This document shows positions 33,995 through 47,600 of a stretch of DNA of 64,000 nucleotides, one piece after another. The stretch is taken from assembly GCF_902167145.1 (NCBI RefSeq), contig NC_050102.1, forward strand, positions 558,001 to 622,000. The letters run 5' to 3'. Numbering within the stretch: position 1 is the stretch's first letter; each line of letters opens with the position of its first letter. The stretch is from Zea mays (lineage: Eukaryota > Streptophyta > Magnoliopsida > Poales > Poaceae). Made by a program: the position numbers and the translations under genes. The notes beneath the pieces were generated by a model. The model saw only the letters and a list, made by a program, of their open reading frames with translations, was not told where the DNA came from and searched no databases.

Positions 33995-34705
33995 GGTTCT
34001 GGCTCGGGCGAATTCCAGCGTAAACCGTGAGCTAAAACAGTGTAAATGAGTACGAAATTTAGCGTAAATCCTATATATGTTTTGTAACAGCAAACGAGGC
34101 CTAAAATTACGGCGTGAAAATCGCGTGCAGCCGATCGTGCGTGGGTCCTGGCTCGGGCCGATTCCAGCGTAAAACGTGAGCTAAAACAACGTAAATGAGT
34201 ACGAAATTTATCGTAAATCCTATATATGTTTTGTAACAGCAAACAGAGCCTAAAATTACGGCGTGAAAATCACGTGCAGCCGATCGTGCGAGGGTTCTGA
34301 CTCGGGCAGATTCCAGCGTAAAACGTGAGCTAAAACAACGTAAATGAATACGAAATTTAGCGTAAATCCTATATCTGTTTTGTAACAGCAAACGGGGCCC
34401 AAAATTACGGCGTGAAAATCGCGTGCAGCTGATCGTGCTAGGGTTCTGGCTCGGGTGGATTTAATCATAAATCGTGAACCGAAATAGTGTAAATGAATAC
34501 GAAATTTACGTAAATTATAGACCTGTTTCGTAACAGCGAATGGGGCCTGAAAATTACGGCGTGAAAATTGCGCACGTTCGATCGTGCACGAATTCTGGCT
34601 CGGTCAAATTTCAGCGTAAAACGTGAACCAAAACAGCGTAAATGAGTACAAATTTTAGCGTACATCATCAATTTATTTCGTAACGACAAATAGGGCCCTA
34701 AATTA
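33995..34705. repeat. 149-bp tandem array in element C, nearly five units
   Basis: The anchor GGCTCGG (or GACTCGG) recurs at 34001, 34150, 34299, 34448 and 34597, exactly 149 bp apart. Each unit contains CAGCGTAAA- and TTTAGCGTAAATC-type words and ATTACGGCGTGAAAAT. Confidence 0.92.
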
Positions 34706-34715
34706 CGGCGAGGCG

Positions 34716-34841
34716 CGGGTCGAACTCCTCCAGGCAGCGGGTGATGCGGGTGGGCACGTTCTCCGACGACATGATGACGATGAGGATGTCCCTGAGCGCC
34801 GCCGACTCCTTGACGCGCTTGAGCAGCTCGTACCTAGTCAT
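34716..34841 (-). pseudogene. Captured fragment of a type-A cytokinin response regulator
   Basis: The minus strand encodes [16 protein letters not shown], then [18 protein letters not shown]. This matches the alpha3-beta4-alpha4 part of the receiver domain in plant type-A ARR/RR proteins, which lower cytokinin signalling. The sequence before and after diverges abruptly: the conserved MTG/TGY start reads MTRY, and EEGAE is replaced by unrelated residues. It is an exon fragment fused to element sequence and not a working receiver; the phospho-accepting Asp lies outside it. The frame continues upstream into the GC-rich block to 35081, so a chimeric protein of 127 codons is possible but unproven. 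Confidence 0.75.
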
Positions 34842-35129
34842 CACAGACGCTGGAGCGGCAGTGGCGGTGGCCATCGCAGAGACAGATGGGACAAACGCCG
34901 TTGCCATCGGGCCTAGGGTGCGCTGCCGCCGTCCGTCCGCTTCGAGAACGCCGTCGCCGCTTGCGCGGCCGCCTCGGGAGCGTCGCTGTCGCTCGTTCCT
35001 GGTGGAGCGCCGCAGTCGGTCGCCTGCCTCGGGGCAGCACCGCTGCTGCCTGCTGGCCCCCAGGATCACCGGCGCTCGCACGCCCGTGGGAACCGCCGCT
35101 GCCGCTAAAACCTAATCCCTGGGCGTGGG

Positions 35130-35145
35130 GGTGTTTTTATAGTGG
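35130..35145 (-). promoter_or_regulatory. Possible minus-strand TATA box in element C
   Basis: The minus strand reads ACTATAAAAACACC just upstream of a GC-rich leader and the response-regulator fragment. Element B has the same TATAAAAACACC at about 33616-33628. It may be a promoter captured with a gene's 5' end. Confidence 0.4.
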
Positions 35146-35382
35146 CGGCGTAGGATTGGATAACTACGAGCGCGTGGGTGGGATCGTGGGCCCTATGCAT
35201 GTAATATGCGGGACGAAATCTACGCGATGGCCCATAAATTTGCATAAATTATTACACACATCAGCATAACTCGTATTATAATTTGTCGTAAGCAGTTAGT
35301 TATAATAAGCCAAAAAGGATCTGGTGCGGTCTGCGCACCTGGTCGGTACGTGGTTGAGGCTCCTATAGTTAAACAGAGCCCA

Positions 35383-35933
<551 letters not shown>

Positions 35934-36264
35934 ATGGCCCCACCGTCACTGCCGCACCTTGAATCGCCTCGATGCTCCTCCCCTAAATCCTTGGAGATTG
36001 TTGTGGCTGGAGGGGCTGATCCAATATTGCCGTCTCCGATTGCGACAGCGGGAGCGGGTGTACGCGACGGATCAGGTGATATATTGCATCACAAGACGTT
36101 GCTGACGCCACCGCCTTCAATTTCACCTGGATCGCTGGTCACTCCTGATGCAGCCCAGCTGTTCCATCCGGTAAGAAAAAAAGAAGCAAAAATTGTTGCT
36201 CCACCGGCGTTTGTTCAATATTGGTTGCAACTAATGATTGCAACTGCGTGGTTTGTTGATTTTC

Positions 36265-37090
36265 TGTTGCGACGTTTGTTGCTTGTTGATTGCAACTATG
36301 GGTATCCTCTAATTGCAAACTTGAGTCTCTGTTTTTACTCCTTGATTACCATTGCATGGTGTGTTGTTACTCCAGTTGCAACGTTTGTTGCTTGTTGATT
36401 GCAACTATGGGTATCCTCTAATTGCAAACTTGAGTATCTGTTTTTACTCCTTTATTACCATTGCATGGTGTGTTGTTACTACAGTTGCAACGTTTGTTGC
36501 TTGTTGATTGCAACTAGGGGTATCCGCTAATTGCAAACTTGAGTATCTGTTTTTACTCCTTGATTACCATTGCATGGTGTGTTGTTACTCCAGTTGCAAC
36601 GTTTGTTGCTTGTTGATTGCAACTAGGGGTATCCGCTAATTGCAAACTTGAGTCTCTATTTTTACTCCTTGATTACCATTGCATGGTGTGTTGTTACTCC
36701 AGTTGCAACGTTTGTTGCTTGTTGATTGCAACTAGGGGTATCCGCTAATTGCAAACTTGAGTCTCTGTTTTTACTCCTTGATTACCATTGCATGGTGTGT
36801 CGTTACTCCAGTTGCAACGTTTGTTGCTTGTTGATTGCAACTAGGGGTATCCGCTAATTGCAAACTTGAGTATCTGTTTTTACTCCTTGATTACCATTGC
36901 ATGGTGTGTTGTTACTCCAGTTGCAACGTTTGTTGCTTGTTGATTGCAACTAGGTGTATCCTTTAATTGCAAACTTGGGTCTCTGTTTTTACTCCTTGAT
37001 TACCATTGTATGGTGTGTTGTTACTCCAGTTGCAACGTTTGTTGCTTGTTGATTGCAACTATGGGTATCCGCTAATTGCAAACTCATGAT
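36265..37090. repeat. 109-bp tandem repeat filling intron 1 of the transposase gene, eight units
   Basis: The anchor GTTGCAACGTTTG (first copy GTTGCGACG) occurs at 36265, 36375, 36484, 36593, 36702, 36811, 36920 and 37029. Each unit has several TTGCAA words. The array ends just before the acceptor at 37107. Confidence 0.95.
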
Positions 37091-38739
37091 TGCGTGTTGT
37101 TCTGCAGGATGCAAACATACTTGATGTGTTTGTCCCTAGGGTGCAACAAACATTTGATACAAGGGAAGAAGCCTATCTCTTTTACCTTGACTATGCAAAG
37201 TTGGCTGGTTTTAGTGTCAGGACAAAGAGGACTAGTAAAGAAACCAGACACTGGGTTTGCAACCGTGAGGGGTTTCTGAAGCCAGGTCAAGAGAATGAGG
37301 AGCCTATGACAAATAAGACATCGATGAGAATTGGTTGCCCTGCTTATGTGAAGGTGAAGGAGGACAAGAAGCGCAATATTTGGTATTTTCATCATGTTGA
37401 GGAAGCACACAATCACAAGCTTGAGCCCTCACCAAGGATGGTGAGATATATGCATTCTCATAAGCAGAGGGAGGCAGCGTTGGATGACCTGTTTGCAATC
37501 ATGTCAAAGAGTGGTGTGCCAACACAGACAGCAATGAATGTAATGTCAGAATTATTTGGAGGCCGTCAAAACTGGCCGTTCACAGAGAAAGATGTACATA
37601 ACAAGTAGGTCATAAAAAACACTGACATCATATCTTTGTGCGATATATTAAGACCGACAGATTAACTTGTTTTTTCTTTTATGGTACAGGAAAGCTGAGC
37701 AAGCAAGGGAGGAGAGGGATGGGGACATGGATAAACTGTTCCAATTTTTCAGGGAGTGCAAAGAACACAATGAATACTTTTACTGGGATGTGGATTTTGA
37801 CCCAAAAACAAAGGTGCTTCGGAGCATTTTTTGGTGTCATGCAAGTCAGCGTGCAGAATACAAGGATTTTGGGGATGTAGTCACATTTGACACAACACAC
37901 AAGACTAACAGCAAGCATATGCCGTTGGCCATGTTTGTGGGTTGCAGCAATAATTTGAAGAATGTGTCCTTTGGCCAAGCACTTCTTCGGGATGAAACAA
38001 TTGACACATTCAGGTGGTTTTTTGAGACCTTTAAAAGTTGCATGGGTGGTCAACAGCCTTTTGTGATTCTTACAGGTATGATTTGGGCAAAAACACTTAT
38101 GCTTTGGCTGCAAAAATGCTTGTCACATAATTACTGCTGTTTTGTTGCAACTGTATCTTTGAAGATGATTGCAACATTTTTTACTGCTTGGTTGCAAACC
38201 TATTGGGGTTTTTTTGCTGATTTTTATTTTTGACACACAGATGAAGATGCAGCGATGAAGGAAGCAATAAGGATTGTGTTTAACAAGACACAACACCGAA
38301 ATTGCCGATGGCACATAACCAGGACATGGGATTACGAGCTCGAGGAGCTGTACAAATTGCACAATTATAATAATCTAAAGGCGAAGCTGTAGTCCCTGAT
38401 AAACTATCCTCTGGGTTTCACACAGTTTGAGGTGGAGTGGAATAAGCTGGTGGATGAATGTGGCATAAGAGAACACCCTGCAATTGTTGCATTGTGGCAG
38501 AAAAGGAAGAGATGGATAGCAACATATTTCAAAGGCATGTACTGTGGGCGAATGACTTCTACCCAGAGATCTGAGAGCCAAAACAGGGTTTTGAAAGATG
38601 GTTATGTTAACAATGTGACAAGCCTGCATATATTTGCAAAGAGGGTGCTTGAGTCGATTTAGCACACAGACCACATGGATGCTGGGGAGTCACACTACTC
38701 ACAGGTATTTGCCCACCCCACCCCCTGCATTTTTTGGCC

Positions 38740-39125
38740 TGAATGTAAAAAACCTGTTAAACAAAAATGATTCCAACTGCTGGTATGGTGTGATTGCAAC
38801 CCCACATTAGGTGTGATTGCAACTGCTGTATAATTCTACCCAAATATCTGTTAAAAAAATGTAAACAAAATGATTGCAACTACTGGTGTGTTGTAATTGC
38901 AACTGCTGGTGTGGTGTGGATGCAAGCACTTAATAACTCTGGGAAACTTTGTTAAAAAATATGATTGCAACTGCTGGTCTGGTGTGATTGCAACTTCTAT
39001 ATAACTATGTCCAAAAATCTGTTAAACAAACAATGATTGCAACTGTTGTCTGGTGTGATTGCAACTTGTATATAACTATGTCCAAAAATCTGTTAAACAA
39101 AACAATGATCGCAACTGCTGGTCTT
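38740..39125. repeat. Dispersed TTGCAAC array in transposase intron 4
   Basis: Words such as GATTGCAACTGCTGGT and CTGTTAAACAAA recur at irregular 25-60 bp spacing. The same words occur at 63840-64000, outside this gene but in the same MULE. Confidence 0.85.
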
Positions 39126-39827
39126 GGTGCAGACTGAAGTTGTCAGGGCCTGCAAATCACGATTTGATGAGCAACTCAGCAGGGTGTACGTGGCTGTGTA
39201 CAATGAATACAAGAGGGAATATATTAACAGCACAGCTTTTGTGATAGAGCCTGATCCGGGAGTGGAATGCGGTTACTTAGTGAAACATGAGAAAGGCGAT
39301 GGGACATTTTGCTGGGCACAACACGCATTCAAGGTGGTGGCTGACAAAGCAGCAGGCGTGTATAAATGTGAATGCATGCAATGGGAGCATACATGTGAGA
39401 TGAATTGCAACCTCATTACATTAAAAAAATTACACATTGATGTTCCTGCATATTTACGTCCAAATTGAAAAAAATGCAGGTCTGTTCTGCATGCACATAA
39501 ATAAAGGCATTCACGCACCTCGAAGTCCAAAACATACCTAAAAAGTATATTCTGAAGAGATATACACGTAAGGCAAGATCTGTGGTTCCGTGGGACCGGC
39601 ACGATGTGAGTGTTGGTGGTCAGAATGAGACAGAGCAGTCGAGGTTGTCGAAACTGCTGTCAAAGTTAATGCGCCTAGGAAGAGGGGAAGCAAATCTGAT
39701 AGAGCATACACTGAAACTATCAGGCACATAGATATGATAACTCTTTGGATTGAGCTTCTACGAACAACAGAGATTGGTCCGAATGTAGCAACAAATACTG
39801 AGTTGCAGCAAGATGCAGATGGAAAGC

Positions 39828-42800
39828 TGTAATACCCAACTTGTAATTTGTGGAGGATAACCTAAAAGGAGAAATGATATTCCTGTGTATATACGTGTGT
39901 TACCCATATTTATCATTCCATGAGAACATCACATGAAGACAAATAAATAAATAACAAAAGTTACCCAAAAACAAATCATGCATCATGCTGGGATTTTATT
40001 TTGTGTGCATTTTGTGATAATATAAAAATATTTTAAAAATAAATAAGTTAAAGTCCAAAGTGGAATTTAAGATCTAAAAGAAATTCAAGAATATAGAAAA
40101 GATAGAAAGAATATTAGATAATACAAAACAAATATATAAATAAACAGAATCCATCTCACCATGACATGTTTGAATCATAACTTCAAAAGTTGAGTACAAA
40201 TTAGCCACAAATTAGAAATTCAAAAGTTAGTTTTCAAAATAAGCAAAAAGAAAGGAAAATAGAACATAAAAAAAGGGAAAACCTACCTGGGCCGCAGACT
40301 AACGATTTCGGCCCACCATCCCTTCACTCCCGCGCAGCCCATCTCCTTCCTTTCCCCTTTTCTTTATTCCTGGCGCTTACATGTGGACCCGGTCTGTCAG
40401 CCGTGCGGCGCGTGCCTCTTCACTAGTGGCTGGGGCCCACATGTCGGGTTCATCCCCTTCACCGAAGCGTGCGCTAACAGATTGCGGCAAGCTCGCCGCC
40501 AGAAATCTCGCGCGATCCATTGACCGGGTTTTCCCCTCTTTTCGGGTTGTTGCGGAGTCCGCGGGGTAGGGGCGAATCCTGCCCTGGGTATAAATCGGAG
40601 TTTGGCGCACCCTCCTCGCCATAAGTTCCGCGGCCAGGAACAGCTTCGGTTGAGCTCCGCGTGATTCATTGGGCTCCGGTAAAATCCCGCCGCCAGGGAC
40701 CTCGGATTTGGCCGTGCATGCCCGAACTCTCTCTCCGCCCCTATATAGCCCGACCACATTTCCCCCTCTCGTCCCCTTGAGCCAAGCACAAGACATCCCG
40801 ACGCCATAGCCTTAACCGTGAAATCACGCCGCCGCCGTCGATGCTGCTGCTGTCGATTCCTTGGCCGCGGCGGTGTGTACCGAGAGCACTGTAAGGTTCC
40901 GCCGCAGGTGTAGGAACCGACTCCGGGTCGGATTCTATTGCCAGTGGGCGGCAATTGCTCGTCATAGTTCATCGCCATCGTGGATCCGCACCGCGCCGTG
41001 GCCGACCTACCCTTCGCCTCATACACCCTTGGTAAGCACTTGAACCAGTTCGTCTCATCATTGTGCACGAATTAGACCCATCTGCGCTCGGGTTGTTCCA
41101 TCAGGGTGCCGGATCGACTGATTCCGGCTGTCCGCCGCCGTGTCTTGCGGGCGGCGCCACCGTGCTCGTCGGGCGGGTTGGGGGAGTGTGGGTGGACCGT
41201 TGGATCTGTGAACGATGGTTGGGATTAGATCGCCTAGAAAACTGTTCGACCGATTGATTCGTGCCGTAGGATCGTATCGGATGGCTCAGAGTAGCACAAG
41301 ATTCATAAAATCTGTACCCTTGTTTCCTAATCGGATGGCCAGTACTCGCCCTTACCCCTTCAGTCGATGAATTTTGCGTAAGAACCCCTGCCTTTTCATT
41401 TATTCAACTCGCCATCCACCGCGGGGTAGATCTGTGTCTTGGGACTTTTCGCGCATTAACCCCTGGACTTTCCTATAATTGAGGCCCAGTCCAGAGAATT
41501 TAGAAAAAGGAATTAGAAAATGATTTTTATGCAAAAATAAATGCTAGAATTTGTTTAATTCATAGAAAATGCATATTTAGTCCAAATTAATTCATTCCAA
41601 TTCCTATAATCTTATAAAATCGTTGTTTATCATTTTGTGTCACTGTTTTGACATGAAAGACATATTAAAATTGATATGATAATTAATCTTGTACAAAACA
41701 CCTAGAATATCTGGAAATTCATAACTTCCCCATTTTAATTCCGAATTGACTCATCCTAGTTGCGTTGATCTCGTATAAATATCTACTATGCAATAACAAC
41801 ATTTATTTTTCCATGTCACATTCTTTTATAATTAGATCTGTATGTAACTTATGTTGATTAGTCTCGTTAAACCACTTATCATTATAATCTACTAGAAAAT
41901 AATCTATGGTCAATTTATAAAATGGAGATAATTATTTATAGAATGACCTCTCATATGGTTTATACTAATTAAATTATAATATAGTTTAATACCTTAATCA
42001 CACAGATCTTTTATAAAATCATAACTCCTTAATCGTAACTCCGATCTTAGTAGTGCTCGATCCCACGATCTCGTAGCAACATGTAGATTATTAATATGCA
42101 GTTTGTACTTATGTTTGGTGTGATGTTAATTTTGTCTATACCATGTTTGCTTGTATTGCTACGACTAGCGCGAGGACACGTGTCATCTGAAAAGCAAGTT
42201 TTACCTGGAATCTCAAATCCCAGGCAAGTTGTGCCCTTGATCACTTCTTTTTACCTACTCATGTTCTGATTAATCATAATGATCTGCATAGGTTAATTTT
42301 GATGGGACCCAATAGGTCACCCTAGTTTGTTCCTCCTGAATACCTTGTTTACCCCTGAATCACTTGGGTAGTTCTGCTACTGCTTTATATGGTTTTGGGT
42401 TAATATTTCATTACATCTATGTTCCAATTATGTGGTTATTCTATTTATGTTCATGACAAGATCATTAAATGTTAATTGGAACATAGAGCTTAACTTGAGA
42501 AACACGTGCCACCACAAGGGTTTATGGACGCCCTTGGCTGACTAATTAGGAAAGCTAGTGGAGGACTACCTTACCCGAAAGGGGCAAGGGCAGTAGGGGA
42601 GTGGTCAGTGTAGGGAGGCCCTCGGGAGGATTTTGCTGCGATGGCGGTCCTGCAAGGGATTCCTGCATTGGAGCTTCCTATAAACTGTAGCGGGTTTTCT
42701 GAAGCTAGTGGAACTTTGTAAAGGCCTCATAGTGTTACCCTGCCTCGCCTCCTCGGTAGAGGTGTATGGGAAGTCGCGATCCCTTGGCAGATGGGTAACA

Positions 42801-43456
42801 TGACTTGTGGGTAAAGGGTACCACCTCTGCAGAGTGTAAAACTGGTATACTAGCCGAGCTCACGGTCATGAGCAGCTCAGGACTCTCTGATGATTAAATT
42901 ATGGAACTTAAATTCAATTTGTCATATGCATTGCATTGCAGGTGATGTTGTTACTTTGTTCTACTACTTAATTGGGTTGGTATTTACTTATACTTAGTAA
43001 CTGCTAATAAAATTTTGACCAACTTTAAAAGCAATGCTCAGCTCTAACCATCCTCTTTGGTAAGCCTTACACTTCACGTGAGCTCCCACCTTTGGCGAGT
43101 TCATGCACATTATTCCCCACAACTTGTTGAGCGATGAACGTATGTGAGCTCACTCTTGCTGTCTCACACCCCCCCACAGGTCAAGAACAGGTACCGCAGG
43201 ATGAGGCGCATGGAGGATGCTGTGATGAGTTCGTGAGAGGTCTAGGTCGTCGTCTCCTAGTCAACTTTGGGTTGCTAGACCGTTGTCTCCATATAATGTA
43301 ATTATTTATTTATTTTGTACAAAACTCCGATTATATAGTAAAGATGTGACATTCGATCCTGTGCCATGATTCATCATATGTGTGAGACTTGGTCCCAGCA
43401 CACCTGGTGATTATGTTCACGCCCGGGCTTTGGACCCCTAAAACCCGGGTGTGACA
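39828..43456 (+). repeat. 5' LTR of the LARD-like element
   Basis: 3629 bp. It contains a GC-rich block (40,300-41,250) with TATAAAT at 40589 and CTATATAG at 40741, possible transcription start signals. ORFs here (for example 40377-40796 minus) recur in the other LTR and carry no known domain. Confidence 0.93.
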
Positions 43457-43476
43457 GAAGTGGTATCAGAGGAATG
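43457..43476 (+). other. Primer-binding site of the LARD-like element
   Basis: TGGTATCAGAG at 43461-43471 matches the initiator-tRNA-Met type PBS used by many plant LTR elements. Confidence 0.8.
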
Positions 43477-44621
43477 TTGACTATAGGACGAAACCTAGAT
43501 AGAACCATATAACCATTATCTACTTACCTTTGCTACTCTGATTCTTTTCTAAACTTTTCTTAATCTTTTCTCATCTATTTCCGCTTTACTCTGATTATTC
43601 TTACCTTTTCTCTCTAAAGACAAAAGTGGATTTCACACTTTGAAATCATGTGCCTAAAGTGACTTTAGGAATAGGAGACCTATTCATAGGAACCACAACA
43701 AAACTATTTTTATATAAATATTTGTATGCTTGAATGTTTGTTCTTATGATACTTGTCTGATTTGGATCTTTGATTGAGTGTGATGAGTTGTGGAGTAATA
43801 TCCACAATTACATCTACATATACATATAGGCATAAAAATAAATAAATAAAATTCATAAGATAACTAAACAACCTAGATTATCCTCCATTAAAGTGTATCT
43901 ATTTAGGATGGATCCCTCTTAACTTAAAGGATTCTACCTTACCCTAATAGGTTCATCTTATGTTAAAAAAATAATATATCATGACATAACTAGACCAACA
44001 TAAAATTATAAGCACCCAAGATTTTCAACTATCATAACTTATCCTACCCATATCTACCTACTTGTCCCTAAATAAATTAATCAGATCTTAACTAGTTTAA
44101 TCTAGCAATACCAACCTAATCTAGATTCTATCTATTGCGATTTAATCTAGAGTGAATTACTTAATTCTAGTACAAAGGATAAAACCATACTCCTAATTCA
44201 TTTAAGCCTAAGTTAGTGACATAGATCAACTCAGCCATACAATCCCAATAGGTTCACATAGATGGAGACACCAAGATTGGAGACCGAAGAAGGAGACCGA
44301 AGATTATCAACCTCATCAAGAAAGGATAAGCACCAACTCAAGTCTTCAAGGATCAAGTGAGATCATCAAGATGAGTCAAGATCTACAATTCAGGATGGAT
44401 TCCTTCCTTACCCAAACCTATCCATACTTTGGAGACATCTTTTATCCTACATAATAAAGTAGCTATATATATACCCATGCTTTCCTAATCACCTGACAAT
44501 TTGTGATAAAAAAAATAATACAAATCTTTTGGTATTAAAACCAACTAGAAATTAAAGCATAGACTACAAACCAAACTTTTTGGGTCCCCTTTCTTACTAA
44601 TCTCGAGGACGAGATTATTTT
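43477..44621 (+). other. Non-coding internal region of the LARD-like element
   Basis: AT-rich with no ORF of interest. It contains purine-rich repeats near 44260-44400 (AAGATTATCAACCTCATCAAG-like). No retroviral domain is recognisable. Confidence 0.8.
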
Positions 44622-44637
44622 TAAGGGGGGTAGGATT
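44622..44637 (+). other. Polypurine tract of the LARD-like element
   Basis: TAAGGGGGGTAGGATT lies directly before the 3' LTR. Confidence 0.75.
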
Positions 44638-47600
44638 TGTAATACCCAACTTGTAATTTGTGGAGGATAACCTAAAAGGAGAAATGATATTCCTGTGTAT
44701 ATACATGTGTTACCCATATTTATCATTCCATGAGAACATCACATGAAGACAAATAAATAAATAACAAAAGTTACCCAAAAACAAATCATGCATCATGCTG
44801 GGATTTTATTTTGTGTGCATTTTGTGATAATATAAAAATATTTTAAAAATAAATAAGTTAAAGTCCAAAGTGGAATTTAAGATCTAAAAGAAATTCAAGA
44901 ATATAGAAAAGATAGAAAGAATATTAGATAATACAAAACAAATATATAAATAAACAGAATCCATCTCACCATGACATGTTTGAATCATAACTTCAAAAGT
45001 TGAGTACAAATTAGCCACAAATTAGAAATTCAAAAGTTGGTTTTCAAAATAAGCAAAAAGAAAGGAAAATAGAACATAAAAAAGGGAAAACCTACCTGGG
45101 CCGCAGACTAACGATTTCGGCCCACCATCCCTTCACTCCCGCGCAGCCCATCTCCTTCCTTTCCCCTTTTCTTTATTCCTGGCGCTTACATGTGGACCCG
45201 GTCTGTCAGCCGTGCGGCGCGTGCCTCTTCACTGGTGGCTGGGGCCCACATGTCGGGTTCATCCCCTTCACCGAAGCGTGCGCTAACAGATTGCGGCAAG
45301 CTCGTCGCCAGAAATCTCGCGCGATCCATTGACCGGGGTTTCCCCTCTTTTCGGGTCGTTGCGGAGTCCGCGGGGTAGGGGTGAATCCTGCCCTGGGTAT
45401 AAATCGGAGTTTGGCGCACCCTCCTCGCCATAAGTTCCGCGGCCAGGAACAGCTTCGGTTGAGCTCCGCGTGATTCATTGGGCTCCGGTAAAATCCCGCC
45501 GGCAGGGACCTCAGATTTGGTCGTGCATGCCCGAACTCTCTCTCCGCCCCTATATAGCACGACCACATTTCCCCCTCTCGTCCCCTTGAGCCAAGCACAA
45601 GACATCCCGACGCCATAGCCTTAACCGTGAAATCACGCCGCCGCCGTCGACGCTGCTGCTGTCGATTCCTTGGCCGCGGCGGTGTGTACCGAGAGCACTG
45701 TAAGGTTCCACCGCAGGTGTAGGAACCGACTCCGGGTCGGATTCTATTGCCAGTGGGCGGCAATTGCTCGTCATAGTTCATCGCCACCGTGGATCCGCAC
45801 CGCGCCGTGGCCGACCTACCCTTCGCCTCATACACCCTTGGTAAGCACTTGAACCAGTTCGTCTCATCATTGCGCACGAATTAGACCCATCCGCGCTCGG
45901 GTTGTTCCATCAGGGTGCCGGATCGACTGATTCCGGCTGTCCGCCGCCGTGTCTTGCGGGCGGCGCCACCGTGCTCGTCGGGCGGGTTGGGGGAGTGTGG
46001 GTGGACCGTTGGATCTGTGAACGATGGTTGGGATTAGATCGCCTAGAAAACTGTTCGACCGATTGATTCGTGCCGTAGGATCGTATCGAATGGCTCAGAG
46101 TAGCACAAGATTCATAAAATCTGTACCCTTGTTTCCTAATCGGATGGCCAGTACTCGCCCTTACCCCTTCAGCCGATGAATTTTGCGTAAGAACCCCTGC
46201 CTTTTCATTTATTCAACCCGCCATCCACCGCGGGGTAGATCTGTGTCTTGGGACTTTTCGCGCATTAACCCCTGGACTTTCCTATAATTGAGGCCCAGTC
46301 CAGAGAATTTAGAAAAAGGAATTAGAAAATGATTTTTATGCAAAAATAAATGCTAGAATTTGTTTAATTCATAGAAAATGCATATTTAGTCCAAATTAAT
46401 TCATTCCAATTCCTATAATCTTATAAAATCGTTGTTTATCATTTTGTGTCACTGTTTTGACATGAAAGACATATTAAAATTGATATGATAATTAATCTTG
46501 TACAAAACACCTAGAATATCTGGAAATTCATAACTTTCCCATTTTAATTCCGAATTGACTCATCCTAGTTGTGTTGATCTCGTATAAATATCTACTATGC
46601 AATAACAACATTTATTTTTCCATGTCACATTCTTTTATAATTAGATCTGTATGTAACTTATGTTGATTAGTCTCGTTAAACCACTTATCATTATAATCTA
46701 CTAGAAAATAATCTATGATCAATTTATAAAATGGAGATAATTATTTATAGAATGACCTCTCATATGGTTTATACTAATTAAATTATAATATAGTTTAATA
46801 CCTTAATCACACAGATCTTTTATAAAATCATAACTCCTTAATCGTAACTCCGATCTTAGTAGTGCTCGATCCCACGATCTCGTAGCAACATGTAGATTAT
46901 TAATATGCAGTTTGTACTTATGTTTGGTGTGATGTTAATTTTGTCTATACCATGTTTGCTTGTATTGCTACGACTAGCGCGAGGACACGTGTCATCTGAA
47001 AAGCAAGTTTTACCTGGAATCTCAAATCCCAGGCAAGTTGTGCCCTTGATCACTTCTTTTTACCTACTCATGTTCTGATTAATCATAATGATCTGCATAG
47101 GTTAATTTTGATGGGACCCAATAGGTCACCCTAGTTTGTTCCTCCTGAATACCTTGTTTACCCCTGAATCACTTGGGTAGTTCTGCTACTGCTTTATATG
47201 GTTTTGGGTTAATATTTCATTACATCTATGTTCCAATTATGTGGTTATTCTATTTATGTTCATGACAAGATCATTAAATGTTAATTGGAACATAGAGCTT
47301 AACTTGAGAAACACGTGCCACCACAAGGGTTTATGGACGCCCTTGGCTTACTAATTAGGAAAGCTAGTGGAGGACTACCTTACCCGAAAGGGGCAAGGGC
47401 AGTAGGGGAGTGGTCAGTGTAGGGAGGCCCTCGGGAGGATTTTGCTGCGATGGCGGTCCTGCAAGGGATTCCTGCATTGGAGCTTCCTATAAACTGTAGC
47501 GGGTTTTCTGAAGCTAGTGGAACTTTGTAAAGGCCTCGTAGTGTTACCCTGCCTCGCCTCCTCGGTAGAGGTGTATGGGAAGTCGCGATCCCTTGGCAGA

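Noticed and set aside
36265..37090. Centromeric-type satellite
   Set aside because: The 109-bp units are confined to one intron and built from the MULE's own TTGCAAC words; too few copies for a satellite block.
35934..39827. Host FAR1-RELATED SEQUENCE gene rather than a transposon
   Set aside because: Nonsense codons, intron arrays shared with the neighbouring ULP1-like gene and the MULE setting favour a transposase; the distinction would need TIRs.
40377..41068. ORFs of 139 and 223 codons, repeated at 45186-45877
   Set aside because: They are the two copies of one LTR block. Overlapping frames on both strands are open because of GC richness, not coding.
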